Source: DYFX01 sp964400625
Lineage (GTDB): Bacteria; Patescibacteriota; Patescibacteriia; SG8-24; DYFX01
Direction: 5' to 3'
Assembly: GCA_964400625.1 (NCBI GenBank)
Contig: CAYNUS010000001.1
Span: forward strand, 1 to 64,000
DNA length: 64,000 nt
Shown here: positions 40,587 to 50,804 of the stretch, one piece after another
Layout: every line of letters starts with the position of its first letter
Numbering within the stretch: position 1 is the stretch's first letter
The notes under the pieces: generated by a model
The model's database searches: none
Told to the model about the DNA's origin: nothing
Seen by the model: only the letters and a program-made list of their open reading frames with translations
Position numbers and translations under genes: made by a program

Positions 40587-41611
40587 CTGTCGCGCATGAG
40601 GCGCAGGTTGATGCGGAAGCCGTCGGCGCGGGCTTCCTCGATCTTGGAACGGAGCGTTTCCGCCGAGGCGCCGTCCGGCAGGCCCCAGGCTTCCTTGCGG
40701 TTCCGGACGGCGTTCGGGTGCGCGTACCACTTGCGATAGCCCTCGAGGATGTCCTCTTGGACGGGGGTCGGCGTGCCGAGCGCCTTCCGCATCGCGGCAA
40801 TCTCCCCCTCCGCCCGCAGGCAGAAGGAGAAGTCGACGCACTCGGCGTGGATGAAGGATTCCCACAGGTCGCGGTAGCGCGGAGGCGGGAGCGTCCCCAT
40901 CGAGGCGAGCGACGCGGCGTTGTGGAAGCCTTCGGCCTCGCGCGGCGTGTCGGGCAGGTAGGCGTGGCAGAGGTCGTGGATGACGACGCGCACGAAGAAG
41001 TCCGTGGCGACCGTCGGTGAGACACCGAGGATCTTGGGGAAATCCGGCACCCGGTAGGCCACGAGGCGTCCCTTGATGGGATGGGGTCGGCGATCGCCGT
41101 CCATGACCCAGTCATGGCCGTAACTGCTGAAGGTCGAGAAGAGCGGGCGGAGATGCAGGGTGCCGGCGGCATGGCCGCCTTCCAGCATCCAGCTCACCTT
41201 GGTGTGCGTCGGAAGATACTGCGCCGCGGTCGGCAGGCGGGCGAAGACGGCGGTGTAGCGCCGCAGGATCTCCGGCTCCCCGCGCTCGAGCGCCAGCATG
41301 GCGCGATGCGCTTCCGCGTCTTCCGCGTCCGAGGCGGCCTGGAAGAAGTAGAGCGGCATCCCGGACCAGCCCTTGCCGGGCGCGGCGGGAATCCCGTCCA
41401 GCCAAGCGCAGGCGGACGCGACGCGCGAGGTGAACCGCGCCGCGTCGAGCCAGGGAGCGCCGAGGCGCGACAGGCGCTCCGGACGCTTCACGTCCGCGAT
41501 GAGGTCGGCGAGCAGGGCGGTGCGCGCGGGGTCGAGGCGCGAGACGAGCTCGGCGTCCTCTTGCGCCCGCAGGCACTGACGGTCAAAGAGCGTCTTCAGC
41601 GGTCCGAACAT
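40565..41611 (-). CDS. Hypothetical protein with an HDLCH motif, 348 aa
   Basis: It starts at ATG 41611 (MFGPLKTLFDRQCLRAQEDA) behind GGAGGAG. No known family is recognised. FFVRVVIHDLCHAYLPDTP carries a His-Asp-X2-His spacing that could bind metal, and WESFIHAECVDFSFCL follows about 40 residues later, so a metal-dependent helical protein is possible. There is no signal or membrane segment. It is a single-gene unit closed by a strong terminator. Confidence 0.7.
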   Translation of the reverse strand: MFGPLKTLFDRQCLRAQEDAELVSRLDPARTALLADLIADVKRPERLSRLGAPWLDAARFTSRVASACAWLDGIPAAPGKGWSGMPLYFFQAASDAEDAEAHRAMLALERGEPEILRRYTAVFARLPTAAQYLPTHTKVSWMLEGGHAAGTLHLRPLFSTFSSYGHDWVMDGDRRPHPIKGRLVAYRVPDFPKILGVSPTVATDFFVRVVIHDLCHAYLPDTPREAEGFHNAASLASMGTLPPPRYRDLWESFIHAECVDFSFCLRAEGEIAAMRKALGTPTPVQEDILEGYRKWYAHPNAVRNRKEAWGLPDGASAETLRSKIEEARADGFRINLRLMRDSRLMVDP

Positions 41612-41672
41612 GTCTCCTCCTTCACGCTGACGCCAGACCGTAACGGAAAAGACCCGTCGCGTCAACGGGTCC

Positions 41673-42959
41673 TCACGCGTCCTTGTTCCCCAGGAACTTC
41701 CTCCCCCGCCGCTTGCGGTGGTAGGAGATGGCGAAGCGATGCGCCTCGTCGCGCGCGTGCTGGAGGATCTTCTTGTAGCGCGTCGCCACGCGGACGAGCT
41801 CGGCGGTCTTCTCGCCGTAGACGATGACGTCCTGCTTGCGGTCGAAGCCCTTGGCCAGGCCGATCGTCGGGATCTTGAGGTTCAGCTCGGCAAGCGCCTC
41901 CAGGGCGGCGTTCACCTGTCCTCGGCCGCCGTCGATGACGAGCAGGTCCGGCAGCTTCCAGGCCTCGCTCTGGTCGTGCGGACCGGAATGCGCGAAGCGG
42001 CGGCGGATGACTTCCTTCATCATCGCGACGTCGTTGGCGCCCTGGACCGTCTTGATGCGGAACTTCTTGTAGAGCGAGGGGCGCGGCAGACCTTCGACGA
42101 AGACGACGCCGGAAGCGACCGCCTGCTCGCCGAGCGTGTTCGAGATGTCGTACGCCTCGACGCGGCCGAAGACGTTGATGCCCTCGTCGCGGTTCTCGCG
42201 CGGATCGTCTTCCCGCTTGATGACCGAGACGTCCTGGATATGCGTGAGGGCGAACATCAGGTTGCGGAGCTTCGCCGCCTCCTCGAAATTTTCCGCCTTG
42301 GCGGCGGCCTTCATCTGCTTCTCCGTCTCCTTCAGCACCTGCGCCTTCTTGCCCTCGAAGAAGAGGACGAGGCGGCGGATGACCTTGGCGTAGTCGCGCT
42401 TCGAGACGGCCTCGACGCAGACGCCGGGGCAGAGCTTGATGTGATAGTAGAAGCACGGGCGCTTCTGTCCCGGGTCGCAGTCCGACCAGTGGAACATCTT
42501 GCGCGTGAGTTCCAGCGCGGCGCGGAGCGACGTCGAGGACGTGTAGGGGCCGAAGACCTGCTTGAACTTCTTCTTCGGCGTGGCTTCGAGCTCGTACCCG
42601 CGGATCAGGACCGGCTTGGGATACGGCTCGTTCGTGATGGCGAGATGCAGGAAGCTCGAATCGTCCTTGCCGATGACGTTGTACGGCGGCTTGAGCTTGC
42701 GGATCTCGTTGGCTTCGAGGATGAGCGCCTCGATGGCGGTCGGCACCAGCTGCCAATCGACGGAGGCGATGAGCGGCACCATCTTCTCGATGTGCTCGCC
42801 GTGGGGACGCTGCCAATACTGCGGGATGCGGCGCGCCAAGGAAACCGCCTTTCCGACGTACAGCAACGTCCCCTCGGCGTCCTTCATGTAATAGACGCCG
42901 GGGCTTTCGGGAATCTCGGGTTCCTTCAGTTTGACGGTCGCCGGCAGTTTCATGCGCAT
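41673..42959 (-). CDS. uvrC: Excinuclease ABC subunit C, short form without the C-terminal HhH region
   Basis: The 428-residue protein has the GIY-YIG nuclease (PGVYYMKDAEGTLLYVGKA), the cysteine block CDPGQKRPCFYYHIKLCPGVC, the UVR motif for UvrB binding (EKQMKAAAKAENFEEAAKLRN region) and the RNase H-like 5' nuclease (VEAYDISNTLGEQAVASGVVF, LPDLLVIDGGRGQVNAAL). It ends at ISYHRKRRGRKFLGNKDA, where long UvrC proteins (about 600 residues) continue into the helix-hairpin-helix pair. ATG 42959 or 42953 are both possible. A palindromic element separates it from uvrA. Confidence 0.95.
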   Translation of the reverse strand: MRMKLPATVKLKEPEIPESPGVYYMKDAEGTLLYVGKAVSLARRIPQYWQRPHGEHIEKMVPLIASVDWQLVPTAIEALILEANEIRKLKPPYNVIGKDDSSFLHLAITNEPYPKPVLIRGYELEATPKKKFKQVFGPYTSSTSLRAALELTRKMFHWSDCDPGQKRPCFYYHIKLCPGVCVEAVSKRDYAKVIRRLVLFFEGKKAQVLKETEKQMKAAAKAENFEEAAKLRNLMFALTHIQDVSVIKREDDPRENRDEGINVFGRVEAYDISNTLGEQAVASGVVFVEGLPRPSLYKKFRIKTVQGANDVAMMKEVIRRRFAHSGPHDQSEAWKLPDLLVIDGGRGQVNAALEALAELNLKIPTIGLAKGFDRKQDVIVYGEKTAELVRVATRYKKILQHARDEAHRFAISYHRKRRGRKFLGNKDA

Positions 42960-42960
42960 T

Positions 42961-43050
42961 TGTCATCCCGAGCCGCGCGTTCCAGCGCGGCGGTAGGGAT
43001 CCCTTCATGAGCGATTCCTACCGCGCGCCTTCGCGCGCTCGGAATGACGG
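42961..43050. repeat. Palindromic interspersed element between uvrA and uvrC
   Basis: TGTCATCCCGAGC at the left pairs with GCTCGGAATGACGG at the right; inner CGCGCG and GGTAGGGATC/GATTCCTACC pairs extend the hairpin. It is related to 19811-19910 by its TCATNCCGAG ends. Confidence 0.65.
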
Positions 43051-43052
43051 GA

Positions 43053-45641
<2,589 letters not shown>

Positions 45642-45663
45642 AGATGCGGTATGAAGACGGGTG

Positions 45664-45714
45664 AGCGTACCTGTTGACGGGATTCTTGACAAGACTCGGG
45701 GGCGGGCGTATCGT
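45664..45714. promoter_or_regulatory. Divergent promoter pair with overlapping -35 boxes (uvrA and small basic gene)
   Basis: Plus: TTGACA (45686-45691), 17-base spacer, TATCGT (45709-45714). Minus: TTGTCA (45692-45687), 17-base spacer, TACGCT (45669-45664), uvrA ATG 45641. I see no recognisable SOS box. Confidence 0.75.
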
Positions 45715-45768
45715 TCACGTTCGTCCGGAGGGCCAGGCTTCCAACCCCCGCCGGAGAAGGAGAAGCGC

Positions 45769-45990
45769 ATGCGTAGACGGAAGTACCGGGAGCGGCGCAA
45801 TAGCGCCTGGGAACGGAAGTGGCTTCAGCGCGAGCTGGACGCTTCCGGCATGATCCTGAACGGCGTCCCGCGGCGCCGGGCGCTCCCGCCGTCGATCACG
45901 GCCGCCATCACGTTCGAACGGGCCGCCGTTCGGACCCCGCGACCCGCCAGGCGCCCGCCGCGCCGCACGGAGGCCACCGTCTTCAACTGA
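45769..45990 (+). CDS. Small basic protein, 73 aa
   Basis: It starts at ATG 45769 (MRRRKYRERRNSAWERKWLQ) behind GAGAAGGAGA. It is rich in Arg (about one residue in four) and ends RPARRPPRRTEATVFN. Arginine content suggests nucleic-acid binding but there is no recognised fold. It has a good promoter in front and overlaps the end of uvrB by 8 bases tail to tail. Confidence 0.55.
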   Translation: MRRRKYRERRNSAWERKWLQRELDASGMILNGVPRRRALPPSITAAITFERAAVRTPRPARRPPRRTEATVFN

Positions 45991-48031
45991 CCTTTCCCCT
46001 CTTCCGTCCGCCCGTCCCGTTCTCGGGGGCGGGCGTTTTCTTTTTCTTCCGGAGCGCGGCGATCTCGTCGCGGAGCAGCGCCGCGAGCTCGAACTCGAGC
46101 GAACGGGCGGCCTCGCGCATCTGTTCCTCCTTCTCGCGCAGGACCTCCTCGACCGGGCGCTTCTCGGCGGCGGCCTCGAGCTGGAGGTTCTTCTTGGCGG
46201 CCTTCTCGCGCGCCTTCTCGATCTCGCCGAACATCGAGGTGAGCGCCTTCTTGATGGTCTTCGGCGTGATGCCGTGCGCGGCGTTGTAGGCGAGCTGGCG
46301 TTCGCGGCGGCGGTTCGTCTCCTTGATGGCACGCGCGAGGGAGCCCGTGCCCTGGTCGGCGTAGAGCACGACCTGGCCGCCGACGTTGCGGGCCGCGCGG
46401 CCGATGGTCTGGATGAGCGACGTCTCGGAGCGGAGGAAGCCTTCCTTGTCGGCGTCGAGGATGGCGACGAGCGAGACTTCCGGCAGGTCCAAGCCTTCGC
46501 GCAGCAGGTTCACGCCGATCAGCACGTCGAACACGCCCTTGCGGAACTCGTGCAGGATCTGGATGCGGTCGAGCGTCTGCACGTCCGAGTGGATGTACTT
46601 CACCTTCACCTTGAGCGACTCGAGGTACTGCGTGAGGTCCTCGGCCATCTTCTTCGTGAGGGTGGTCGCCATCACGCGCTCGTCCTTCTTGACGCGGTCC
46701 TTGATGCGCTCGATCAGGTCCTCGACCTGGCCCTTGTAGCCGCCGGCGGCGTCCTCGGTGACGGGCTTCACGATGACCTCGGGGTCGACGAGGCCGGTCG
46801 GGCGGATGATCTGCTCGACGGTCTGCTCGGCATGCTCGGCCTCGTATTTGCCCGGCGTGGCCGAGACGAACAAGGTCGGCGGCATGCGCTCCTCGAACTC
46901 CTTCCAGGTGAGCGGGCGGTTGTCGGCGGCGGAGGGCAGGCGGAAGCCGTAGTCGATGAGCGTCTTCTTGCGCGCGGCGTCGCCGGCCGACATGCCGCCC
47001 ACCTGCGGGATCGTCACGTGCGACTCGTCGATGACGAGCATGAAGTCCTTGGGGAAATACGACAGCAGCGTGTCCGGCGGCGCGCCGGCCGGGCGGCCCG
47101 AGAGGATGCGCGAATAGTTCTCGATGCCGTGGCAGAATCCGACCTCCTTCATCATCGCCATGTCGAAGCGCGTGCGGCGCTCGATGCGTTCGGCCTCGAG
47201 GAGCTTCCCTTCCTTCCTGAATTTCTCCAGCTGCGCCTTGAGCTCGGCCTCGATCTCGACGAGCGCGCGCTTGCGGTCCTCGACGTCGGTGATGAAGTGC
47301 TTGGCCGGGAAGATCCAGACGTCCTCGACGCGCTCGGCGCGCTTGCGCGTGACCGGATCGATGCGGACGATCTCCTCGATCTCGCCCAGGCCCGTCTCGA
47401 TGCGGTAGATCATCTCCTCGTTCGCCGGCATGACCTCGAGCGTCTCCCCGCGCAGGCGGAACGTGCCGCGCGCGAGGTCGGAGGTCGTGCGCTCGAACTG
47501 CATGTCGATGAAGCGCTGGAGGAGTTCCGCGCGCGTGATGCGCTCGCCGCGCTTGAAGTGCAGGAGCGTCTTCTCGTAGGCCTCCGGCGCGCCGAGGCCG
47601 TAGATGCAGGAGACCGACGCGACGATGATGCAGTCGCGGCGGGTGAGCAGCGCCTGCGTGGTGGCGTGGCGCAGGCGGTCGATCTCCTGGTTGATCATCG
47701 CCTCCTTCTCGATGTAGGTGTCGCTCGAAGGGACGTACGCCTCCGGCTGGTAGTAGTCGTAATAGGAGACGAAATATTCGACGGCGTTGTCCGGGAAGAA
47801 TTCGCGGAACTCGTTGCAGAGCTGGGCGGCGAGCGTCTTGTTGTGCGCGAGGATCAGGGTCGGCTTCTGGACCTGCTGGATGACGTTCGCGACGGTGAAG
47901 GTCTTGCCTGAACCCGTGACGCCGAGGAGCGTCTGCATCCTGTGGCCCGACTTCAAGCCGGCCACGAGCTTCTCGATGGCTTGCGGCTGGTCTCCGGCGG
48001 GCCGGTAGTCGGATTTGAGCTTGAACTCCAT
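45983..48031 (-). CDS. uvrB: Excinuclease ABC subunit B
   Basis: The 682-residue helicase starts at ATG 48031 (MEFKLKSDYRPAGDQPQAIE). Landmarks: Walker A LLGVTGSGKTFTVANVI, the beta-hairpin FVSYYDYYQPEAYVPSSDTYIEKE region, the DEAD-like box LVIDESHV, TLFVSATPGKYEAEH, GVNLLREGLDLPEVSLVAILDADKEGF, TIGRAARN and the C-terminal UVR motif (LREKEEQMREAARSLEFELA). The track to 48169 is open, but MEFKL is the normal start. It completes the uvrB-uvrA-uvrC group. Confidence 0.97.
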   Translation of the reverse strand: MEFKLKSDYRPAGDQPQAIEKLVAGLKSGHRMQTLLGVTGSGKTFTVANVIQQVQKPTLILAHNKTLAAQLCNEFREFFPDNAVEYFVSYYDYYQPEAYVPSSDTYIEKEAMINQEIDRLRHATTQALLTRRDCIIVASVSCIYGLGAPEAYEKTLLHFKRGERITRAELLQRFIDMQFERTTSDLARGTFRLRGETLEVMPANEEMIYRIETGLGEIEEIVRIDPVTRKRAERVEDVWIFPAKHFITDVEDRKRALVEIEAELKAQLEKFRKEGKLLEAERIERRTRFDMAMMKEVGFCHGIENYSRILSGRPAGAPPDTLLSYFPKDFMLVIDESHVTIPQVGGMSAGDAARKKTLIDYGFRLPSAADNRPLTWKEFEERMPPTLFVSATPGKYEAEHAEQTVEQIIRPTGLVDPEVIVKPVTEDAAGGYKGQVEDLIERIKDRVKKDERVMATTLTKKMAEDLTQYLESLKVKVKYIHSDVQTLDRIQILHEFRKGVFDVLIGVNLLREGLDLPEVSLVAILDADKEGFLRSETSLIQTIGRAARNVGGQVVLYADQGTGSLARAIKETNRRRERQLAYNAAHGITPKTIKKALTSMFGEIEKAREKAAKKNLQLEAAAEKRPVEEVLREKEEQMREAARSLEFELAALLRDEIAALRKKKKTPAPENGTGGRKRGKVS

Positions 48032-48072
48032 AGGCGCGTAGCTTCGCTTGCGAGCGGTCACTTCTTCAATAA

Positions 48073-48093
48073 GATTCCGGCTTCGCCGGAATC
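48073..48093. repeat. Hairpin in the uvrB leader
   Basis: GATTCCGGC-TTC-GCCGGAATC (48073-48093) is a perfect 9-bp stem in the 5' untranslated region of uvrB, of the same general type as other intergenic palindromes here. Confidence 0.55.
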
Positions 48094-48107
48094 CCGCATA
48101 AGAACGC

Positions 48108-48136
48108 AAAATACCGTTTGCCGACGGTCGTGTCAA
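48108..48136 (-). promoter_or_regulatory. Promoter of uvrB
   Basis: TTGACA (48136-48131), 17-base spacer, TATTTT (48113-48108), leading to a leader of about 70 bases before ATG 48031. Confidence 0.75.
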
Positions 48137-48204
48137 TGATATCAGGGTATTCGATGCTCTGGCGAACACGTCAAATCCGCAAACGCGGCGGAGGCACTGA
48201 AACG

Positions 48205-48229
48205 AAAAAACCGCCCTAGTTGGGGGCGG
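48205..48229 (-). terminator. Terminator of the 448-aa lipoprotein gene
   Basis: CCGCCC (48229-48224 on the minus strand) pairs with GGGCGG (48216-48211), then TTTTTT. The TAG stop is in the hairpin. Confidence 0.8.
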
Positions 48230-49562
48230 TCGGGGCGGCCTGGACGGCCGCGGGGTTCGAGGAGTCGTCCTCGAAGATGATGACCTTCGCGGGCGCCTCG
48301 GGTTCGGACCGGGGTTCCTGCGGGGGGTCGGGGACGTGGGCGACGCCGCTCACGGAGAGCACGTCGTCGGAGCTGGAGATCATCTGGCCGGAGCCCGAGG
48401 CGATGCGAGGACTGTCGTCCTGCGCGGGGGTCGGGGGCGGCTGGGAAGGTACTTCTTCGTTCTCGATCGGCGTGTCGCTGATGTCGAACTTGTCGTGGGT
48501 GTCTTCGAGGGCGCGAGGGTCCTCGCCATCCATGGCATCGCCTTCGTCCTGCCACGTCTTCTCGACCGCATCCATCATCGCCGCTTCCTGCTCGTGCGCT
48601 TCGGGTTCGGACCGGAGCTGCTGAGAGGTGGCGTGGAAGATGCGGGAGACGACGCGGCCGGCGACGACTTCTTCGATGTAGATGCCGTCGGGGCGTTCGG
48701 CGTCGAGCGCCGCGGCGGCGCGCAGGGCGCGGCGTTGGCGGAAGCCGGACACGAATCCGAACAGGATGCCGATGCATCCGGCCGCGAGCGCGGCCAGCAT
48801 GAGGCGGCTCCAGTAGCCGCGGCTCTCTTCGACCGACGCGCGGTCAGGGACGAAGATCGGGACGGTCTCGCCCGCTTGCGCGGGCGCGTCCGCCGCGCGC
48901 GGGGCGGGCAGGACGGACGGCGTGGTCGGAGCGGCGATCGACGGCACGAAGGCCGGCGGCGGCGCGCTGGCGAGCTGTCCGACGGCGGCCTCGCGGCCGT
49001 CGTCTTCGGCCGCTTGCGGGGCCTTGGGCTTGGGTCGAGGCTTCACGGACGCGACGGCCACGGTCTTCGAGGGTCGGGCGTCGGGTTCGGACCGGCGCGC
49101 CTCCTCGTAGACGACGGCGAGCGCTTCGGCGAGCTCGTTGCCGGTTTCCCGGCGGACCCGGCGCATATGCGACGGGTCGACGCCGAGCGCGGCGACGATC
49201 TCGTCGTTGTTCGGCAGCGTCTCGGGGACGTGGATGCGGTGCAGCTTCTCGGCCGCCGCGCGGTTCGCGGCGTTGTGCGCCGCGATCTCCTCGGCGACGT
49301 ACTTGTCGATCATCTGCTGGGTCGTGAGCGCGGGCTCCTCCGTCACGGTGACAGGGGCCGGCTCGACGACGGCGGCGGGTTCGACGATGGGCGCCTGATC
49401 GGCGTCCGGGGACGCGGCCAGGACGGCCGGGTCGGTCACGGAAGCCGGGATCTCCGCGCGGGGCGGAGCCGGAATCGAAGCGGTACGGGCCTGGCGGCCG
49501 GCGCAAGCGCCGGTGAGCAGGACGAACACGAGGAACAGCGTCGAAACGGCGTAGGTGCGCAT
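48216..49562 (-). CDS. Large lipoprotein-like membrane protein with acidic, Pro-rich regions, 448 aa
   Basis: From ATG 49562 (behind AGGAGGGTAACG) the protein begins MRTYAVSTLFLVFVLLTGAC, a lipoprotein signal (Cys20). Residues up to about 250 are Ala/Pro-rich with a helical block (QQMIDKYVAEEIAAHNAANR). A second hydrophobic helix (LMLAALAAGCIGILFGFVSGF) follows, then an acidic tail. The peptide RSEP(D/E)A occurs three times, coded by the identical 15-mer TCGGGTTCGGACCGG at 48298, 48601 and 49081 (plus-strand reading). No family is recognised. The order suggests an outer part and an inner tail joined by one helix. Confidence 0.7.
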   Translation of the reverse strand: MRTYAVSTLFLVFVLLTGACAGRQARTASIPAPPRAEIPASVTDPAVLAASPDADQAPIVEPAAVVEPAPVTVTEEPALTTQQMIDKYVAEEIAAHNAANRAAAEKLHRIHVPETLPNNDEIVAALGVDPSHMRRVRRETGNELAEALAVVYEEARRSEPDARPSKTVAVASVKPRPKPKAPQAAEDDGREAAVGQLASAPPPAFVPSIAAPTTPSVLPAPRAADAPAQAGETVPIFVPDRASVEESRGYWSRLMLAALAAGCIGILFGFVSGFRQRRALRAAAALDAERPDGIYIEEVVAGRVVSRIFHATSQQLRSEPEAHEQEAAMMDAVEKTWQDEGDAMDGEDPRALEDTHDKFDISDTPIENEEVPSQPPPTPAQDDSPRIASGSGQMISSSDDVLSVSGVAHVPDPPQEPRSEPEAPAKVIIFEDDSSNPAAVQAAPTAPN

Positions 49563-49670
49563 CGTTACCCTCCTAAAAGGCGTCTTTTGAGGCGGATGGT
49601 TGGGTTTTCGAAAGACGAGATGGACCCTACCCGTTTTTTCCGGAATTGTCAAGGGAAGCGCCTGGATAGC

Positions 49671-49693
49671 AAAACAGACCCTGGGGGGGTCTG
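49671..49693 (-). terminator. Terminator of the 98-aa gene
   Basis: On the minus strand CAGACCC (49693-49687) pairs with GGGTCTG (49681-49675), then TTTT. Confidence 0.7.
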
Positions 49694-49719
49694 CGTTCCC
49701 GTCGAGCCGGACGGGGCGG

Positions 49720-50016
49720 TCAGTTCCGCCCGGAGGGGCGGCGCGGATCGTGCGCCTGGTAGCGCTCGATCGCGGTCGTGGGGTTGATGAGGGCGCGCGC
49801 CTCAGGGATCCGGGCCGGAACGGCCTCTTCCTTCGTCTCGATGAGACTGGATTGGGCGCGGATCAGGAGGATCTGCGCCTGGATATGGACGGGGCGGACG
49901 ACGATCGTCACGTGATGATGCCGTTCGACGGCGGGCGCCGCGGACTTCTCGGTCTTGGGGGAAGGGATGGTGAAGAGGAAAGCGATGACGCCGAGGACGA
50001 TCAGGACGGTGAGCAT
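49720..50016 (-). CDS. Small membrane-anchored protein, 98 aa
   Basis: It starts MLTVLIVLGVIAFLFTIPSP, a membrane anchor, followed by a mostly beta and then charged soluble part (HHHVTIVVRPVHIQAQILLI). No family is recognised. The ribosome site AAGGAG and the ATG lie in a perfect 7-bp hairpin (GAGCATC-CTC-GATGCTC on the minus strand, 50027-50011). It probably shares a transcript with the 171-aa membrane protein upstream. Confidence 0.65.
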   Translation of the reverse strand: MLTVLIVLGVIAFLFTIPSPKTEKSAAPAVERHHHVTIVVRPVHIQAQILLIRAQSSLIETKEEAVPARIPEARALINPTTAIERYQAHDPRRPSGRN

Positions 50017-50118
50017 CGAGGATGCTCCTTTCTTGAAATGGGCGGGATGGATTTCCCGCCGCAGACCCCGACCATGTCGGGAGCTTCGGTGGGCGCAGGA
50101 CTCTCGAGGGAATCCTGC
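50011..50118 (-). promoter_or_regulatory. Run of four hairpins between two membrane-protein genes
   Basis: Stems: 50095-50100/50113-50118 (GCAGGA/TCCTGC), 50067-50072/50076-50081 (CCCGAC/GTCGGG), 50041-50047/50054-50060 (GGCGGGA/TCCCGCC) and 50011-50017/50021-50027, which covers the ATG at 50016. None has a T-run, so they look like mRNA processing or translation-control structures rather than terminators. Confidence 0.5.
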
Positions 50119-50135
50119 GGCAGAGGGTTGAAGGT

Positions 50136-50651
50136 TCAGTGGAGCTCGACGATGCCGCCGGTGGTGATGTAGTCGACGCGGGCGTCGGCCGGGATGGTCG
50201 CGTACGACCGGTCGGTCGCGCCCGCGCGGCGCCAGTATAGGCGATCCTCGGTCTCGGAGACCGGACAGCGGTACACGGTCACGGGGACCATGAAGGCCGC
50301 GGGCTGGTCGATCTCGGTACGGCCGAGGACCTCGATCCGGGTCACATCATGGGTGATGGCGCACCCTTCGTAGGAAGGCGCTTCGACGCGCTCGAGCGCC
50401 GGCGGCGCCAGGTAGACCGGCGCGGCCGCCGGGACGAAGGCGTCGACGACCGTGACGACGCAGTCGACCGGAGCGGAGATGCCGCAGGCCATGGGCGCCG
50501 CGGACACGGCCCGGTACCGGACGTAGGCGTTGAAGCCGACGAAGAGCATCGAGGCGACGGTGAAGGCGACGATCGTCCTCAGCAGGAACAGCGCGTACGC
50601 CTCGACGGTGCGGTCCTTGGGAACGTTCACTTCACGCTTGAGAAGGTACAT
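50136..50651 (-). CDS. Single-pass membrane protein with a cysteine-bearing outer domain, 171 aa
   Basis: It starts at ATG 50651 (MYLLKREVNVPKDRTVEAYA) behind AAGGAGG. One membrane helix (TIVAFTVASMLFVGFNAYV) is followed by a beta-rich domain with four cysteines (MACGISAPVDCVV, YEGCAITH, VYRCPVSE) that could form disulfides outside the cell. No family is recognised. It has a near-consensus promoter. Confidence 0.68.
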   Translation of the reverse strand: MYLLKREVNVPKDRTVEAYALFLLRTIVAFTVASMLFVGFNAYVRYRAVSAAPMACGISAPVDCVVTVVDAFVPAAAPVYLAPPALERVEAPSYEGCAITHDVTRIEVLGRTEIDQPAAFMVPVTVYRCPVSETEDRLYWRRAGATDRSYATIPADARVDYITTGGIVELH

Positions 50652-50700
50652 GTTGGCCTCCTTGGCCGGTGGTTGTGGGGTCCAGGAACTGGATAGAAGC

Positions 50701-50729
50701 AGTCTAGCACGTTTTGGCGTTTTTGTCAA
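50701..50729 (-). promoter_or_regulatory. Near-consensus promoter of the 171-aa gene
   Basis: TTGACA (50729-50724), 17-base spacer, TAGACT (50706-50701). It lies in an AT-rich stretch, and a 22-base inverted repeat stands just upstream. Confidence 0.8.
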
Positions 50730-50745
50730 GATTTAATGACAGTAT

Positions 50746-50767
50746 TTATCGCTAATGTTAGCGATAA
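50746..50767. promoter_or_regulatory. Perfect AT-rich inverted repeat, operator-like
   Basis: TTATCGCTAA-TG-TTAGCGATAA with 10-base arms (11 with the flanking T/A) lies 17 bases upstream of a -35 box. Its position and symmetry fit a dimeric regulator; the alternative is part of the MFS gene terminator, whose T-run touches it. Confidence 0.5.
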
Positions 50768-50797
50768 AAAATCGCCTTAAACCAGAGGTCAAGGCGA
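50766..50797 (-). terminator. Terminator of the MFS gene
   Basis: On the minus strand TCGCCTT (50797-50791) pairs with AAGGCGA (50778-50772), then TTTTTT. Confidence 0.8.
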
Positions 50798-50804
50798 TCC
50801 GAGG

